This document shows, piece by piece, positions 1-10,800 of a stretch of DNA of 64,000 bases. A program made the translations under genes and the position numbers. The notes under the pieces were generated by a model that saw only the letters and a program-made list of their open reading frames with translations, did not search any database and was not told where the DNA came from. The stretch lies in assembly GCA_022410635.1 (NCBI GenBank), contig JAJVDF010000211.1, positions 1,700,025 to 1,764,024 on the forward strand, given 5' to 3'. The DNA is from Tretioscincus oriximinensis. Lineage: Eukaryota; Chordata; Lepidosauria; Squamata; Gymnophthalmidae. The stretch's first letter is position 1. Every line of letters starts with the position of its first letter.

Positions 1-60
1 TTCTCCTATTAGTCTCAAAGTGCTACTAGCCCCTTTGCTGGATTTTCTGCTAGACTAACA
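1..60. repeat. End fragment of a fold-back DNA element
   Basis: The first bases (TTAGTCTCAAAGTGCTACTA and on to TTTGCTGGA) match the right arm of the fold-back element at 25240-25380 and the truncated copy at 31377-31485. Only one arm is inside the window. It is a non-coding mobile-element remnant. Confidence 0.55.
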
Positions 61-124
61 GGGTTATTTCTCTGAAATTGACTATTTTTTAGATGTTATA
101 TCTCTGAAAAAATAGACTTATCTA

Positions 125-840
125 CCTCCTGCAGACATAATGGTGGGTTGTGAGTGACGTAGACGCTACAAACCTGTTGTGCCGTGGGTTAAATGAAAGC
201 TAATGTTTTCAGCATTCATGGCAGAGATCGCAGCTATCGCCAGTAACCTCCTTCTTTTTTAAATGTGTTCCGCACAGCCAAGGCTGTGTGTATGCCGATG
301 GCGGCAGTCCGCCTATCGACGCTAAGCAGAAGGAAGGAAGCCTGCTCTTGGCCATGAAGGAAAGTATTTTTTCACCCAGAGGGTCATCGGCCTGTGGAAT
401 TTACTTCCTGAAGAGGTAGTGGTAGCTAACAGCTTGGATAGTTTCAAGACAGGACTAGACAGGTTTATGGACACCAAGGTTATAAATGGATNCTAGGATG
501 GATGTCTGAATGTTGCCTCCGGGATGGAGCAACAGGCAGGACTCCTGAAATACCATTTGCAGGGAGTCATGAACAGGTGCATATTTTGCTTTCCTCTGTT
601 CGGACTGCCCAGATGCATCTGGTGGGCCTCTGTGTGACACAGAATGCTGGACTTGATGGGCTGTGGCCTGATCCAGTATGGCTCTTCTTATGTTCTTATG
701 TTGTTCTTATGTACCAACCTATGGCTGCCAGCGTGCCATGTGTGCAGATGGGCGGGCGTCTGCGTAAAACCCAGACCAGCCCATAAGCCCGCTTTTTACC
801 CCCTTATGTGGATGCAGCCGCAGTTTCTTTGTAGAATCCT
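125..840. mobile_element. Short DNA transposon-like repeat, split by a CR1 insertion
   Basis: Positions 125-340 (CCTGCAGACATAATGGTGG onward to TTGGCCATGAAGG) resemble 11120-11310, where the sequence continues without a break. Positions 718-840, ending near GTGGATGCAGCCGCAG, resemble the end of that second copy near 11385. A CR1 3' end (340-718) lies between the two halves here. The element has no open reading frame of note. Its family is not identified; the GCATCC/GGATGC ends suggest a small inverted-repeat element. Confidence 0.45.
340..718 (+). mobile_element. CR1 LINE, 3'-end fragment
   Basis: This stretch is nearly collinear with 3600-3945 of the long CR1 downstream. It contains the C-terminal coding remnant (the region reading as LWNLLPEEVV), the 3' UTR with GTGGGCCTCTGTGTGACACA, and the typical TTCTTATG tandem tail. 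It is a 5'-truncated, dead insertion, as expected for LINE target-primed reverse transcription. One base is unresolved at 492. Confidence 0.85.
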
Positions 841-844
841 CTAA

Positions 845-1309
845 CTCAGCTTATCTTTTGGTTAGATCATGTGGAATGAAGTTGGATTACAATTTAGATC
901 ATGGTCACACCTAAACACGTATCTTCAAAGCCAGAGACTCCATCAGCAAAGCAATAAGCTATTTTCTTTCACTATCCTCTGAAAAAAACCATTTTTGGTT
1001 TAGATAAATAGAGCCTGATTTAACTACCATACAACAGTTAACTCCCATTGATAGACAACCTTTCTGGCTACAAGAGATTGTGGTATGATTGACTACTAAT
1101 AATCAAGAGATTAGAACTATTATGATTCAATTGTGGACAAACCTTTAAAAGGGGAGAAAAACTAGTTAGATTAATATACAATCTCATAATAATGAATAAA
1201 TATGAAAACTTAAGATTTGGGGGATTATTGGCAATCAGAAGGATCAATTTATTCTTGAAACAGAAGAGAATTTCAATAGTAATAAAAGTAAAATAAAAAT
1301 ATTTTAGGA
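845..1309. other. AT-rich stretch with no recognised gene
   Basis: I see no exon, RNA gene or clear repeat here. Short open frames are AT-rich and lack any family motif. Confidence 0.5.
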
Positions 1310-1347
1310 ATGGAGGTAGAGAGCCAGCAGGGGGAAGGGGCTTCCCA

Positions 1348-2045
1348 GTGTTTTGCACTGAGTGTCAGATGTATGACTGTCTACCTGCTGGTGAAAAGTC
1401 ATGGGTGTGTATTCGGTGCAAGGAGCTTCTGGCTCTCAGGGAACGTTTTACTTCCCTTGAGGCCAAGGTAGCTGACCTGGGGAAGCAGGGAGACAGAAAT
1501 AGGCATCAGGATGAGACCTCCAGGGATGCAGCAGGAGCATCTCACTCCTGGGAGGGCAGCCCTCCAGCTGCCTTGGAGAATAGGGGTCTAAGGTGGAGAG
1601 GACATCAGATCGAGGAAGAGGGACAGCTTCCCTCAGTAGGGACCACTTCCTTAGAAGATGTGCCATATCCTCTTGCCCCGAGGATACTCCTCCACGGGAG
1701 GTGGGAAGGGGGNTTCTTGTAGTGGCCAATTCAATTGTTAGGCACATAGAGAGGAGGGTGTGTGATGGGCTTGCTGACTGCATGGTAACTTGCCTGCTGG
1801 GTGTTAACATTGCAGACATCACGCTACATCTAGATAGGCTGATAGTGCTGGGGTGGAGCCAGGTGTTGTGGTGCATGTTGGTACCAACGTCATTGGGAGA
1901 GCCAAGTGGGGAGTCCTGGAAGCTAGGTAGAAGATTGAAATCCATGACCTCCAAGGTAGCATTTTCTGAAATGCTACCTGTTCCACACGCAGGACCAGCT
2001 AGACAGGCAGAGATTAGAAGCTTCAATGTGTGGATGAGGCTGTAG
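1348..2045 (+). pseudogene. CR1 ORF1 remnant (zinc-finger/coiled-coil plus esterase-like part)
   Basis: The first frame (1348-1722) starts with paired cysteines (CTEC and CIRC) followed by a coiled-coil-like run ending in LGKQGD, as in CR1 ORF1 proteins. A second frame (to 2045) reads VVANSIVRHIE and later a decayed VLWCMLVPTSLGEPSGE block, matching the esterase-like part of vertebrate CR1 ORF1. The two parts are in different frames, so it is broken. In living elements ORF1 is an RNA-binding protein with a lipase/esterase-like fold. Assignment rests on motif recognition only. Confidence 0.6.
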
Positions 2046-2123
2046 TGTCATGAGGAAGGATTTAGATTTGTCAGGAACTAGGGGACATTTGGGACAGGTC
2101 AAAAGGAGATAATCAAGGAGGAT

Positions 2124-3446
2124 GTGGTGATTGCAGAGAGGTTAAATGAATTTTTTGCTTCAGTTTTTNCTGAAGAAGACAAAGGGTATTTACCCACAAC
2201 AGATTTAGTCTTCTCAGNAAGATCACCAGAGGAATTAAGCTGGATAGAGATAACAAGGGAGGAGGTCCTTCCTAACCTTAATAAGCTGAACATTAATAAA
2301 TCCCCAGAGCCAGATGACATCCATCCAAAAATTCTTAAGGAACTCAAATGTGAAATTGCTGAACTTCTGACCAAAATATTTAATCTTTCCTTAAGATCAG
2401 GTACAGTACCAGTAGAGTGGAGGGTAACTAACGTAACACCAATCTTCAAAAAAGGATCCCAGGATGATCCCGGAAATTATAGACCCAACAATTTAACATC
2501 AGTTCCAAGTAAAGTGTTGGAAACCATAATTAAGGACATAATTACTAAACACATGGAGAAGCACGCATTNCTGAATGAAACTCAGTATGGCTTCTGCAAA
2601 GGTAAATCATGCCTTGCTAACTTGCTAGAATTCTTTGAAGGTGTTAACAAACATGTAGATAAAGGGGATCCAGTTGATATTCTCTATCTAGATTTTCAGA
2701 AAGCTTTTGATAAAGTCCCNCATCAAAGGNTTCTAAAAAAGCTCCACACTCATGGTATAAGAGGACAGACTTTGTCCTGGATTGGAAACTGGCTAAAAGA
2801 TAGAAAACAGAGGGTAGTAATAAATGGACAGTTCTCTGAGTGGAAAGAGGTAAGAAGTGGAGTACCCCAAGGGTCCGTACCGGGACCTTTGCTTTTCAAT
2901 ATATTCATAAACGATCTGGATGCCGAGGTAAATAGTGAAGTAGCCAAGTNTGCTGATGACACTAAACTGTTCAGGGTAGTAAAAACTGAAAATGATTGTA
3001 AGGCGCTTCAGAGTAATCTATTGAAATTGGGAGAGTGGGCATCAAAGTGGCAAACGCACTTCAATTTAAGCAAGTGCAAGGTCATGCACATTGTGACAAA
3101 GAACCCCAACTACTCCTACCACCTGATAGGAACTAAACTTTCTGTGACCGAGCAAGAAAAGGATCTTGGGATGTTAGTAGACAATTCAATGAAGATGTCA
3201 ACCCAGAGTGCAGTAGCAGCAAAAAAGGCAAATTCCACGTTGGGGATAATTAGGAAAGGAATAAAAAACAAGTCAGCAAATGTTGTTTTGCCTCTTTATA
3301 AATCTGTGGTGAGGCCATATTTGGAATACTGTGTTCAGTTCTGGTCACCACATCTCAAGAGGGATATTGTGGAACTAGAGAAGGTGCAGAAAAGGGCAAC
3401 AAGAATGATCAAGGTCTGGAGCACCTGCCTTATGAAGTCAGGCTGA
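2124..3446 (+). pseudogene. CR1 ORF2 remnant: reverse transcriptase domain
   Basis: A 440-codon frame covers the reverse transcriptase palm and fingers. Visible blocks are GNYRPNNLTSV, YLDFQKAFDKV, GVPQGSVPGPLLFNIFINDL and the catalytic ADD (the residue before it is unresolved at 2950), followed by HFNLSKCKVMHI and [12 protein letters not shown]. These are the reverse transcriptase motifs of the CR1/L2 group. No endonuclease domain precedes it. The end ([10 protein letters not shown], then a frame break near 3446) carries over into the degenerate C-terminus. It is a dead copy, not a host gene. Confidence 0.88.
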
Positions 3447-3945
3447 AATGTCTGGGCCACTTCAGCCTCGAAAGGCGATGTTTGAGAGGTGATCTGATTA
3501 AGTGTACAAAATCATGCATGGGATTGATAGGGTGACTAGAGAAAAAATGTTTTCTCTATCACACAACACTAGCACCAGAGGTCACTCCTTGAAACTGATG
3601 GGCAGAAAAGTGAGAACAGACAAAGGAAGTATTTTTTCACCCAGTGGGTCACAGACCTGTGGAATTTACTTCCTGAAGAGGTGGTGGTTGCTAACAGCTT
3701 GGATAGTTTCAAAACAGGACTAGACAGGTTTATGGACACTAAGGGTATAAATGGATACTAGGACGGATGTCAGGATGGAGCAACAGGCAGGACTCCTTAA
3801 ATACCATTTTCAGGGAGTCATGAACAAGTGTATATTTGCTTTCCTCTGCCCAGATACATTTGGTGGGCCTCTGTGTGACACAGAATGCTGGACTAGATGG
3901 GCTTTTCTAGATCCAGTATGGCTCTACTTATGTTCTTATGTTCTT

Positions 3946-4564
3946 AAGTCCTTTTGGGGGGAAATTACTATGAAAATTCAAAAGATCACTAATACTGTAA
4001 TCCCCCCTCTAATGGAGATCTGGATGTTTAATTCACTGGAATTTTTGAACCTACAATAGGAGGATTATTTTCTCATCAATAACACCATTCTTGGGGGCTA
4101 CCTTGTGGTGGCGAAGGGCTGGAAGGATCTCCGGATATGGACAATCGAAGAGTGGATGAGCTATTTAATGACTTTTTTTCTTTTGACATTTTGCGAGCCA
4201 AGAGGTTACATTCAATTGGCATTCGTACTAAACCGGACTGGTCTGTTAAGTGGCAATTGCTCATTGCTCATGATTTACCTTCGACATTGAATGTACTTTT
4301 GAAATAACCTGTCTAGATGTTTCTTGAACAAAGACTGATATTGTAAATTGATTATATGACTATTTGAGGGGTGAGGGCTTGCTGTATTTTGTTGGCGGGG
4401 TTTTTTGGATGTGTGTTTTTTGTTCATTTCTGTTTGGAAAATAAATATGGATAAAATATATATANAAATGGAAACAATAAAATAATCCATTTTTCATGAG
4501 TTCAAAACAATCTCTATTGTGCAAAACATTAATTCTCTGTTACTATGTATGTTCTTACTGCTAG
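3946..4564. other. No recognised gene; possible L1 3'-UTR remnant
   Basis: The stretch lies between the CR1 tail and the Ig exon. Around 4140-4475 it is T/G-rich and ends in a GGAAAATAAATATGG-type run, which resembles an L1 3' end, but I cannot confirm that. The last 40 bases (to the TAG at 4562-4564) serve as the acceptor of the Ig exon. Confidence 0.35.
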
Positions 4565-4855
4565 GTGAACTTCCTTCTCCTCAGTTATTCCTAAGAGCAG
4601 TTTCTGTTCAAGAAGAAAAAAGATCCATATTGCTATGTTATCACCCCTCAACAACTCTGGTCACCAGATATTTTTACTGTAAAGATGGTGTTACCATTGC
4701 AGTTCAAAAAGCAACAACCTGTGTATCAAAGTATGAAGTTAATGCCTCTCAAGAAACTACAGGTTCCTATTCCTGTGGGTACGAACAGAGAGATGTAGAT
4801 AATCAGAAGAAGCAGACATCTTCTCTGAGTAATTCTCAAAAGCTGAATACAGAAG
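4565..4855 (+). CDS. Ig-like domain exon of the ITIM/ITSM receptor
   Basis: This 291-base exon enters and leaves in phase 1, the hallmark of Ig-domain exons. The acceptor is ...TTCTTACTGCTAG and the donor is AGAAG|GTAAGA. It encodes a compact Ig-like domain: strand B cysteine in SILLCYHPS, YFYCKDG in the strand C area (no tryptophan in the usual core position), and ETTGSYSCGYE for the strand F cysteine. Two more cysteines (YFYC and TTC) could form an extra bond. One N-glycosylation site (NAS) is visible. The family is not recognised beyond Ig superfamily. Confidence 0.75.
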
Positions 4856-7800
4856 GTAAGAGTACAGAAAAGAGCAGAATCAGGGGAGAACATCAAAAAT
4901 AAAATTTGATGACAATATTATAGTTTATACAGGAGCATATAAAAATACACGTAGTTTGATTCTAACACTAAACTCAAGTTTAAAACTTGTGGGAGATTAT
5001 GAAAACATTCATTGTATTATGATTAACTTTTGGGTTAATAGAACAATAATATATTTAGCATATTAATTATTTTCATTCTTTTATGTTGATAACACTCAAA
5101 GGGGAGACACAGAAGTGAACAATCATGTTGCCATCATTGTTCTTTGAACCCCAAATCATTCAATGAATACAAACCCTATTTCGTTTTTCAACTGCTTCAA
5201 GTCCAATTACAACAACAATTGCAGATTTCACAACAAGGACAGGAAAACTCTTCATGCATGTGAGCTATTAGCAATAACAGCATCAACTCCTCTGTTCTGC
5301 GATATTCAGAAATAACATTACAAGAACACAACCTTTTGGCTACAGCCATGGGGAAATTTGCTCTCTTCTGATTACTAGACTGTTCACAAGCTATTTATTT
5401 TGATATTATCCTTGGTGTTTTTTTCTCACCTTGGTAAGTCCTTGCAGGACAATAATAACGTTCTCAGGAAGAAAAAATACTGGCTTTGATTTTGAAGGCA
5501 TCTTTCTCTGATTACTAATCTTTTCAGGTTCCCCTTATTTTGATACTAGTGGAATAGTTCATTATTTATGTTGTAAACAACAGGCTCTAATACTCTCCCC
5601 CAACCCCTTCACCACCCCTCCATTGTGTCTCTGTTCCTTTCAGCATTACATTAGCCTGTCTGCTTCCCCTTCATCCTCTTCTACCTCATCATCCACTCTG
5701 TTATCAGAGACCCCTTCCACCCATTGCCACGTCCTCCAACCACATCGTCCACCACCATTCCTGCTTCTCTGCCACCCCTATGTTTCCAATGTAGATAAAC
5801 TTTAGGAAGCTGGGAAGAAAAATGTATCAATAAACCCCTGATCAAAATTAGGCTCAGCATATGAAATTCAGATGTGAGTATCTATCATTTTGTGATTGAA
5901 TTAGAGGTGAAATTCATATTAGGTTGAGTTTCAGATATGGTTTGCCATTTTCTATTTTCAGAGAGACGCTGAGGCTCAAACCAGTGATCCTCTGATTTTC
6001 ATACCATTTATTCTAGGACTGAGCTACAGACATCCCAGACTCCATGGGTATCTCATTGCAGGGTGCTTGGAAGTGAACTACTAGTAATTTGTTTTCCACT
6101 GTCTACTTCTGGGAAGAACTTGGGGTTGAAGCAGTGACCTTCAGCTTTCCAGGTCATTTGCTGTACACTGAGCTGTAGACGTTCTCAAACTCCATGGACT
6201 CTTCTACATAGGGTTTTTGGCAATGATAAAAAAGTGAAAGGAGGAATGTCTTGTTCCACATTTTCTGATTTGCCATTGTTTAATTCTGTGGAGAACCTAG
6301 GGAATGAAATAGCAAAACCTACTTTCCAGTTGTTTGCTCTACCACTGAACTCCAGCTACTCCTGACTCCATGAGCATCTCTATGCAGGTTTCTTGGCAAT
6401 GGATTACCTACTTCTGGGGGTCAGAATGGCAACATTCTGTTTCCTAGGAAAAAATATCTGATGCCTGTTTTATGCAGTATGCTGGTCTGTGCCCCTCTTC
6501 TCTGGGACATCTACCTGGATGTGCAGTCTAACAGGGTATGAAGGTGGCCCTGCAGAGTGGTAGGGTGCTGGAAGGTAGATAGCAATGGTGCAGGGGATGG
6601 GGCGGGATCAGAGGGACAAACAGATTCACTGAAAGTGTTAGATTCCCAGTTGATTAGAAATGTGCAGCCTGTGAGTAGCATGTGATCTCTTTTATTACAT
6701 TAAAAATTTCTATATTTGTTTCTTATCTAGGAGAGACTGTTCAGAATGATGGTAAGTAACTTCCTCAGGGAGTTTGATTACTAAGGTGTTTTCTGAACTT
6801 TCCTTAAATCCCAGAGAATAATATCACTGTCATAATAATGAAGTAACTAATCTGTCATCTCCAGTAGATTCATCCTTTAATTCTATCTGGACTTTTAAAA
6901 GATTTTTGTACTATTCTGAAATATGCTGCAAATCTATTTATTTAATCGATTTCCTCTTTTTGGATCCAGACAGGATCAATAATCTACTTGCAAGTTGAAT
7001 CTGTGTTGCATTTGTCACACTACGTTGTTATATAAACTGACAGATTTTGGGTTATAGATCCAATACACTGGATTATAGGTTTACTGGAAAGTCAGCAAAT
7101 TGCTATTTAGTGGTATTGAGGAAAGGCTGTGATGTGCAGACAGTTTCAATGAGGAAATGCAGAGGTGAGAAACGAAGGAATCTGATCATTCAAAGCAAAC
7201 AAATAGCATTTAGAAAAAGAGATTACTGGATTTTCTCTTGACAACCAGCAAACAAAATGAGTGAAGGAGAGTCTGTCAAATGCACAGAAAACGTCACTTA
7301 TCAGGAGTTGACAGAGCAATAAAATTCAAAATAAACAGTAAAAGTATAGAGGAGATGAATTAAAATTAGAAAACTAATAAACTGGATTTTCTGTAAATCT
7401 CAGAATGACAACTGTTGTATGAATTCATCCTTTGTCTTAGCCATTATTGTTGTCTCAAGGTAGGGTATTTGCCACACTCAAGTCTTACCTTCCACCTTCA
7501 AAAAAAATAAAAGGAATTCCATATCAGGCATTAAATAATTAATGCACCTCCTGAATATAATTTTTCAATACAGCAAAGGAAATTCCAAGAAATTGCTTGT
7601 TTTTTCTGCTACTAGCACAAATGTTCAGGTTTAAAATTAGTGGTGATTTTTGTTCCATTTTTTCACAGTGTGGATGTTTTGGAGCACAACAAAATTACCA
7701 TCCATTTAGTGGCTAGTTTATCATATTACTTTCATTCTTTTGGGGGCTCAGCTCCATTCTTGTACAAAAAATGGCTCCTTTCTTTCCTGGAAAAAAAATA

Positions 7801-10800
7801 AAAGATTTTTGTAAGACTTTCATTTAATCACATTTACAAAAGTGTTTTCCTTACACGACAAATCAATTTGAAGAAACATTGAATTGGAAGAAAAATACTG
7901 CCCTTTGGACACAAAATCACTCACCATCATAAGTAATAAACGGCATGAGGGAGAGTTCAACATTCCAAGGTATAATGGCCAGGGACAGGGCTCGGAACTT
8001 TGGCACCCTCCAGAGACCAGAGTCCTGGGTTGGAAAGTAGCTAAAAGACAGAAAACAAAGGGAGGTAATAAATGGATGGTTATCTAGGTGGAAAGATGTG
8101 AGAAGTGGAATACCCCAGTACTGGGAGGGAAAGGAAGGAAGGAAAGGAAAAACAAAGGAAGGAATGGGTAGAAGATGGAAGGGAAGCAAGGAAGATTGAA
8201 GAAGAAAAAATGAAGTAAAGAAAGGAAAATCGAAAGATGGAAGGCAATGAAGCAGCAAGTGAATAGGGGGATGGGAGGGAGCAAGGGAGAAATGGGTGGA
8301 GGCATGGATGGGAGCAAATGGGAGGCGGAGCTAGAGCTTGCTACATTACTGTACACAACAGGCTGATTCCACTAGTTTTGATATAATTTCTCAATAGTGA
8401 AAATTGCTACAGTGTGAGGTAAAAATTTTGTTTAGTGTGCCCCTAAATCATAAGAGAAATAGTACAATTCTCTTTATATTATATAAAGAGAATTGACAGA
8501 AAATTGAAACAGCTAAACCAATCAAAACACAATCTATTCACTTTAATAAAAAAAACACAGACACCTTTGTCCTTGGTCATACTGCATGAAAAACCTGAGA
8601 AATATAAAATATGTCAGAAATATCTTTGTTCTAAAATAAAGACCAAAAGGAAAAAAAGTCTAAAAAATGTGATTTAACAAATAAAACATTTGATTGATAG
8701 ACTTGTTTACTAATACAGTTTTTTTAAAAAAACCTTTTACAGAAATGTTATGGAGAAATATTGCTGTGATACTTGCTCTTCTGCTTTTGATTGCTTTCAT
8801 CTTCTTCTTGAAACCAAAAAGTAAGTGACAACAACTAGTAAACTCGACAACCTTGACTAGAGTTTAGGTTTGCCTGATTTTTACCACAACTGCAAAAAGA
8901 GAAGAATTGGCCCACGTTACGTTTTTATGCAAATCTCAAAGCCTGTACTTCTGAAATCAGTGATGAACTTTTCCAAATCTCCTAATCATTGCATTCAAAA
9001 GTGCATATATTTGTGAAAAGAAAATGTCATCCTTGTACTTACCATAATTTAACATTATGATATTTGGGAAATTTGTGTTTATAACTTATGTATTAGCAAC
9101 ACATAAAGAAAAATCATATGCATGGTGTGACAAATTTGCCATGTTGCAGTACATCAGACACACATAACATACTCTAGAGTTTTAACCCTTATGGGGTATT
9201 GAACTACCAGCCATAATTGCTATATATAGTGTTAGTTATTTTAGTTGAGTCACTAGTAAGCTACAAGGAGGAGGACACCAAAACTCCCCCATGTGTGGTT
9301 TTTACAGNTATCAACCTTCCTGGCTATACAATTAAAGGGCCAGTTCATCATAAGGAAGTGCATGATCCAGAAACAAGACTTATATAGAATTGTATTCTGT
9401 ATTATAGCTTGGAATAGCTACCTGCCTTCCGCATGCTAGTTCTAGGTAAAGCCTACTGTATTCTGCACCAGCTAGTGACAAGCCCCATCCCAGAATATGA
9501 TCCAAATAAGGCCTGTTGTATAAAGAGCCTTTGTTATTTAACGGGTATTCGCACAGTTATTGTCCACAGACATAAACATGCCTTGCTCAGTATTGCTGGA
9601 ATTGTGTTTTTATAGCAACTAGCATGATATGGAAACATAGCACTATTTTAGAGGGATAGCGATTTAATTATATGCATAATGACCTAGGCCAATTCGCTTT
9701 TCTTGAATATTCCCCTTGAACTCCTGATTTCAGCTTTTCTTTTTCTTTTTCTGTATTAGTATTTTCTGTATTTTACCGAAAATCTCCTCCGCAAGAACGA
9801 TCAAATGCTCAGCCTGTTCCTGGCACTCAGCTGTAAGAACTCATATCACTTTGTTGTTTGCTCATTAATGTGATTCATGCATTTACCTTAGTTATTCCAT
9901 GCCAAGGTAAGGATACCTTGGCCTGGAATACACAACCTGTCTCACTCTGAGATGGGTTGCCACTTCAGTAGACTATGGCTGTTCACATTTAAGATGGCCT
10001 GTACCACCACACCCTAGCCTTGGTCTGTGTGCNTGTGTGAGAGAGAGACAGGCTCCAAAGAAAAGGAAAACTAGGAAGGAAAGTTTGTGTTTCTGGCAGT
10101 AGTTCCTGGAGCATTATTGGAAAAAAAATCTCCTGGTATATCAGCCCAGGCCACATACTATCTCCAGGGCCTTCATGGTATTCTCTACCCTATTTGGTGA
10201 AATAATATCAAAACCTAGCCCAAAGGGCAGATTGGACCTATGATGCCCCTTTTAATCCATTTTGTTCTGGTTTAGTCCAGTTCTTTCAGATTGTGTGTAT
10301 GATTTTGCACTGTGTATGGAGAAAACTTATTTTTGGACCTTTCTTCACTGTATCTTATTCTGGATTATATTCCAGAATAAGGGCCTGTTATTCATACGCT
10401 AATGCAAACTATGGCAGATTCCTAATTTCCGTTTATAGGACAGTAGATGCCTTGGATCTATTAGTAGTGTTGAAACAGCTTTAATTTTGCTTATAAAATT
10501 TGAATAAAGGAATTTTGGTAAATATGTTACACCAATCAGATGTTAGGCATGAAGTTACAAAAGTGGAAGGGAAATGATTTTTTTAAAGGGGGGCTTTGTG
10601 ACTTGTTCCATAAAGGAAATGGTAGAATAATAATTTCAATTACTTTTCAAGGGAGGAAATCTAGCAAGAGGGGTCTCATAGCACTTTGAAAACAGACAAG
10701 TTTACTACTAGTTCAAATGCTAGGGAACAATTGCCTTGGGACAGACTATATGTAACAAACTGAGTGCTGGAATTAACAACAGAAATGCAACTGTGCAGAT

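Larger units (their letters stand above)
1310..3945 (+). mobile_element. CR1-type LINE, near full length but internally deleted
   Basis: A non-LTR retrotransposon copy. ORF1 remnants run from about 1348 to 2045, ORF2 remnants from about 2124 to 3446, and a 3' UTR with the TTCTTATG repeat tail ends near 3945. The 3' part matches several other CR1 fragments in the window. Between ORF1 and the reverse transcriptase only about 80 bases remain, so the apurinic endonuclease domain that normally opens ORF2 is missing. Stops and unresolved bases make it inactive. It lies just upstream of the Ig receptor exon at 4565 and on the same strand. Confidence 0.88.

Noticed and set aside
1448..2026. 192-codon frame on the - strand
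   Set aside because: Antisense of CR1 ORF1; no independent motif.
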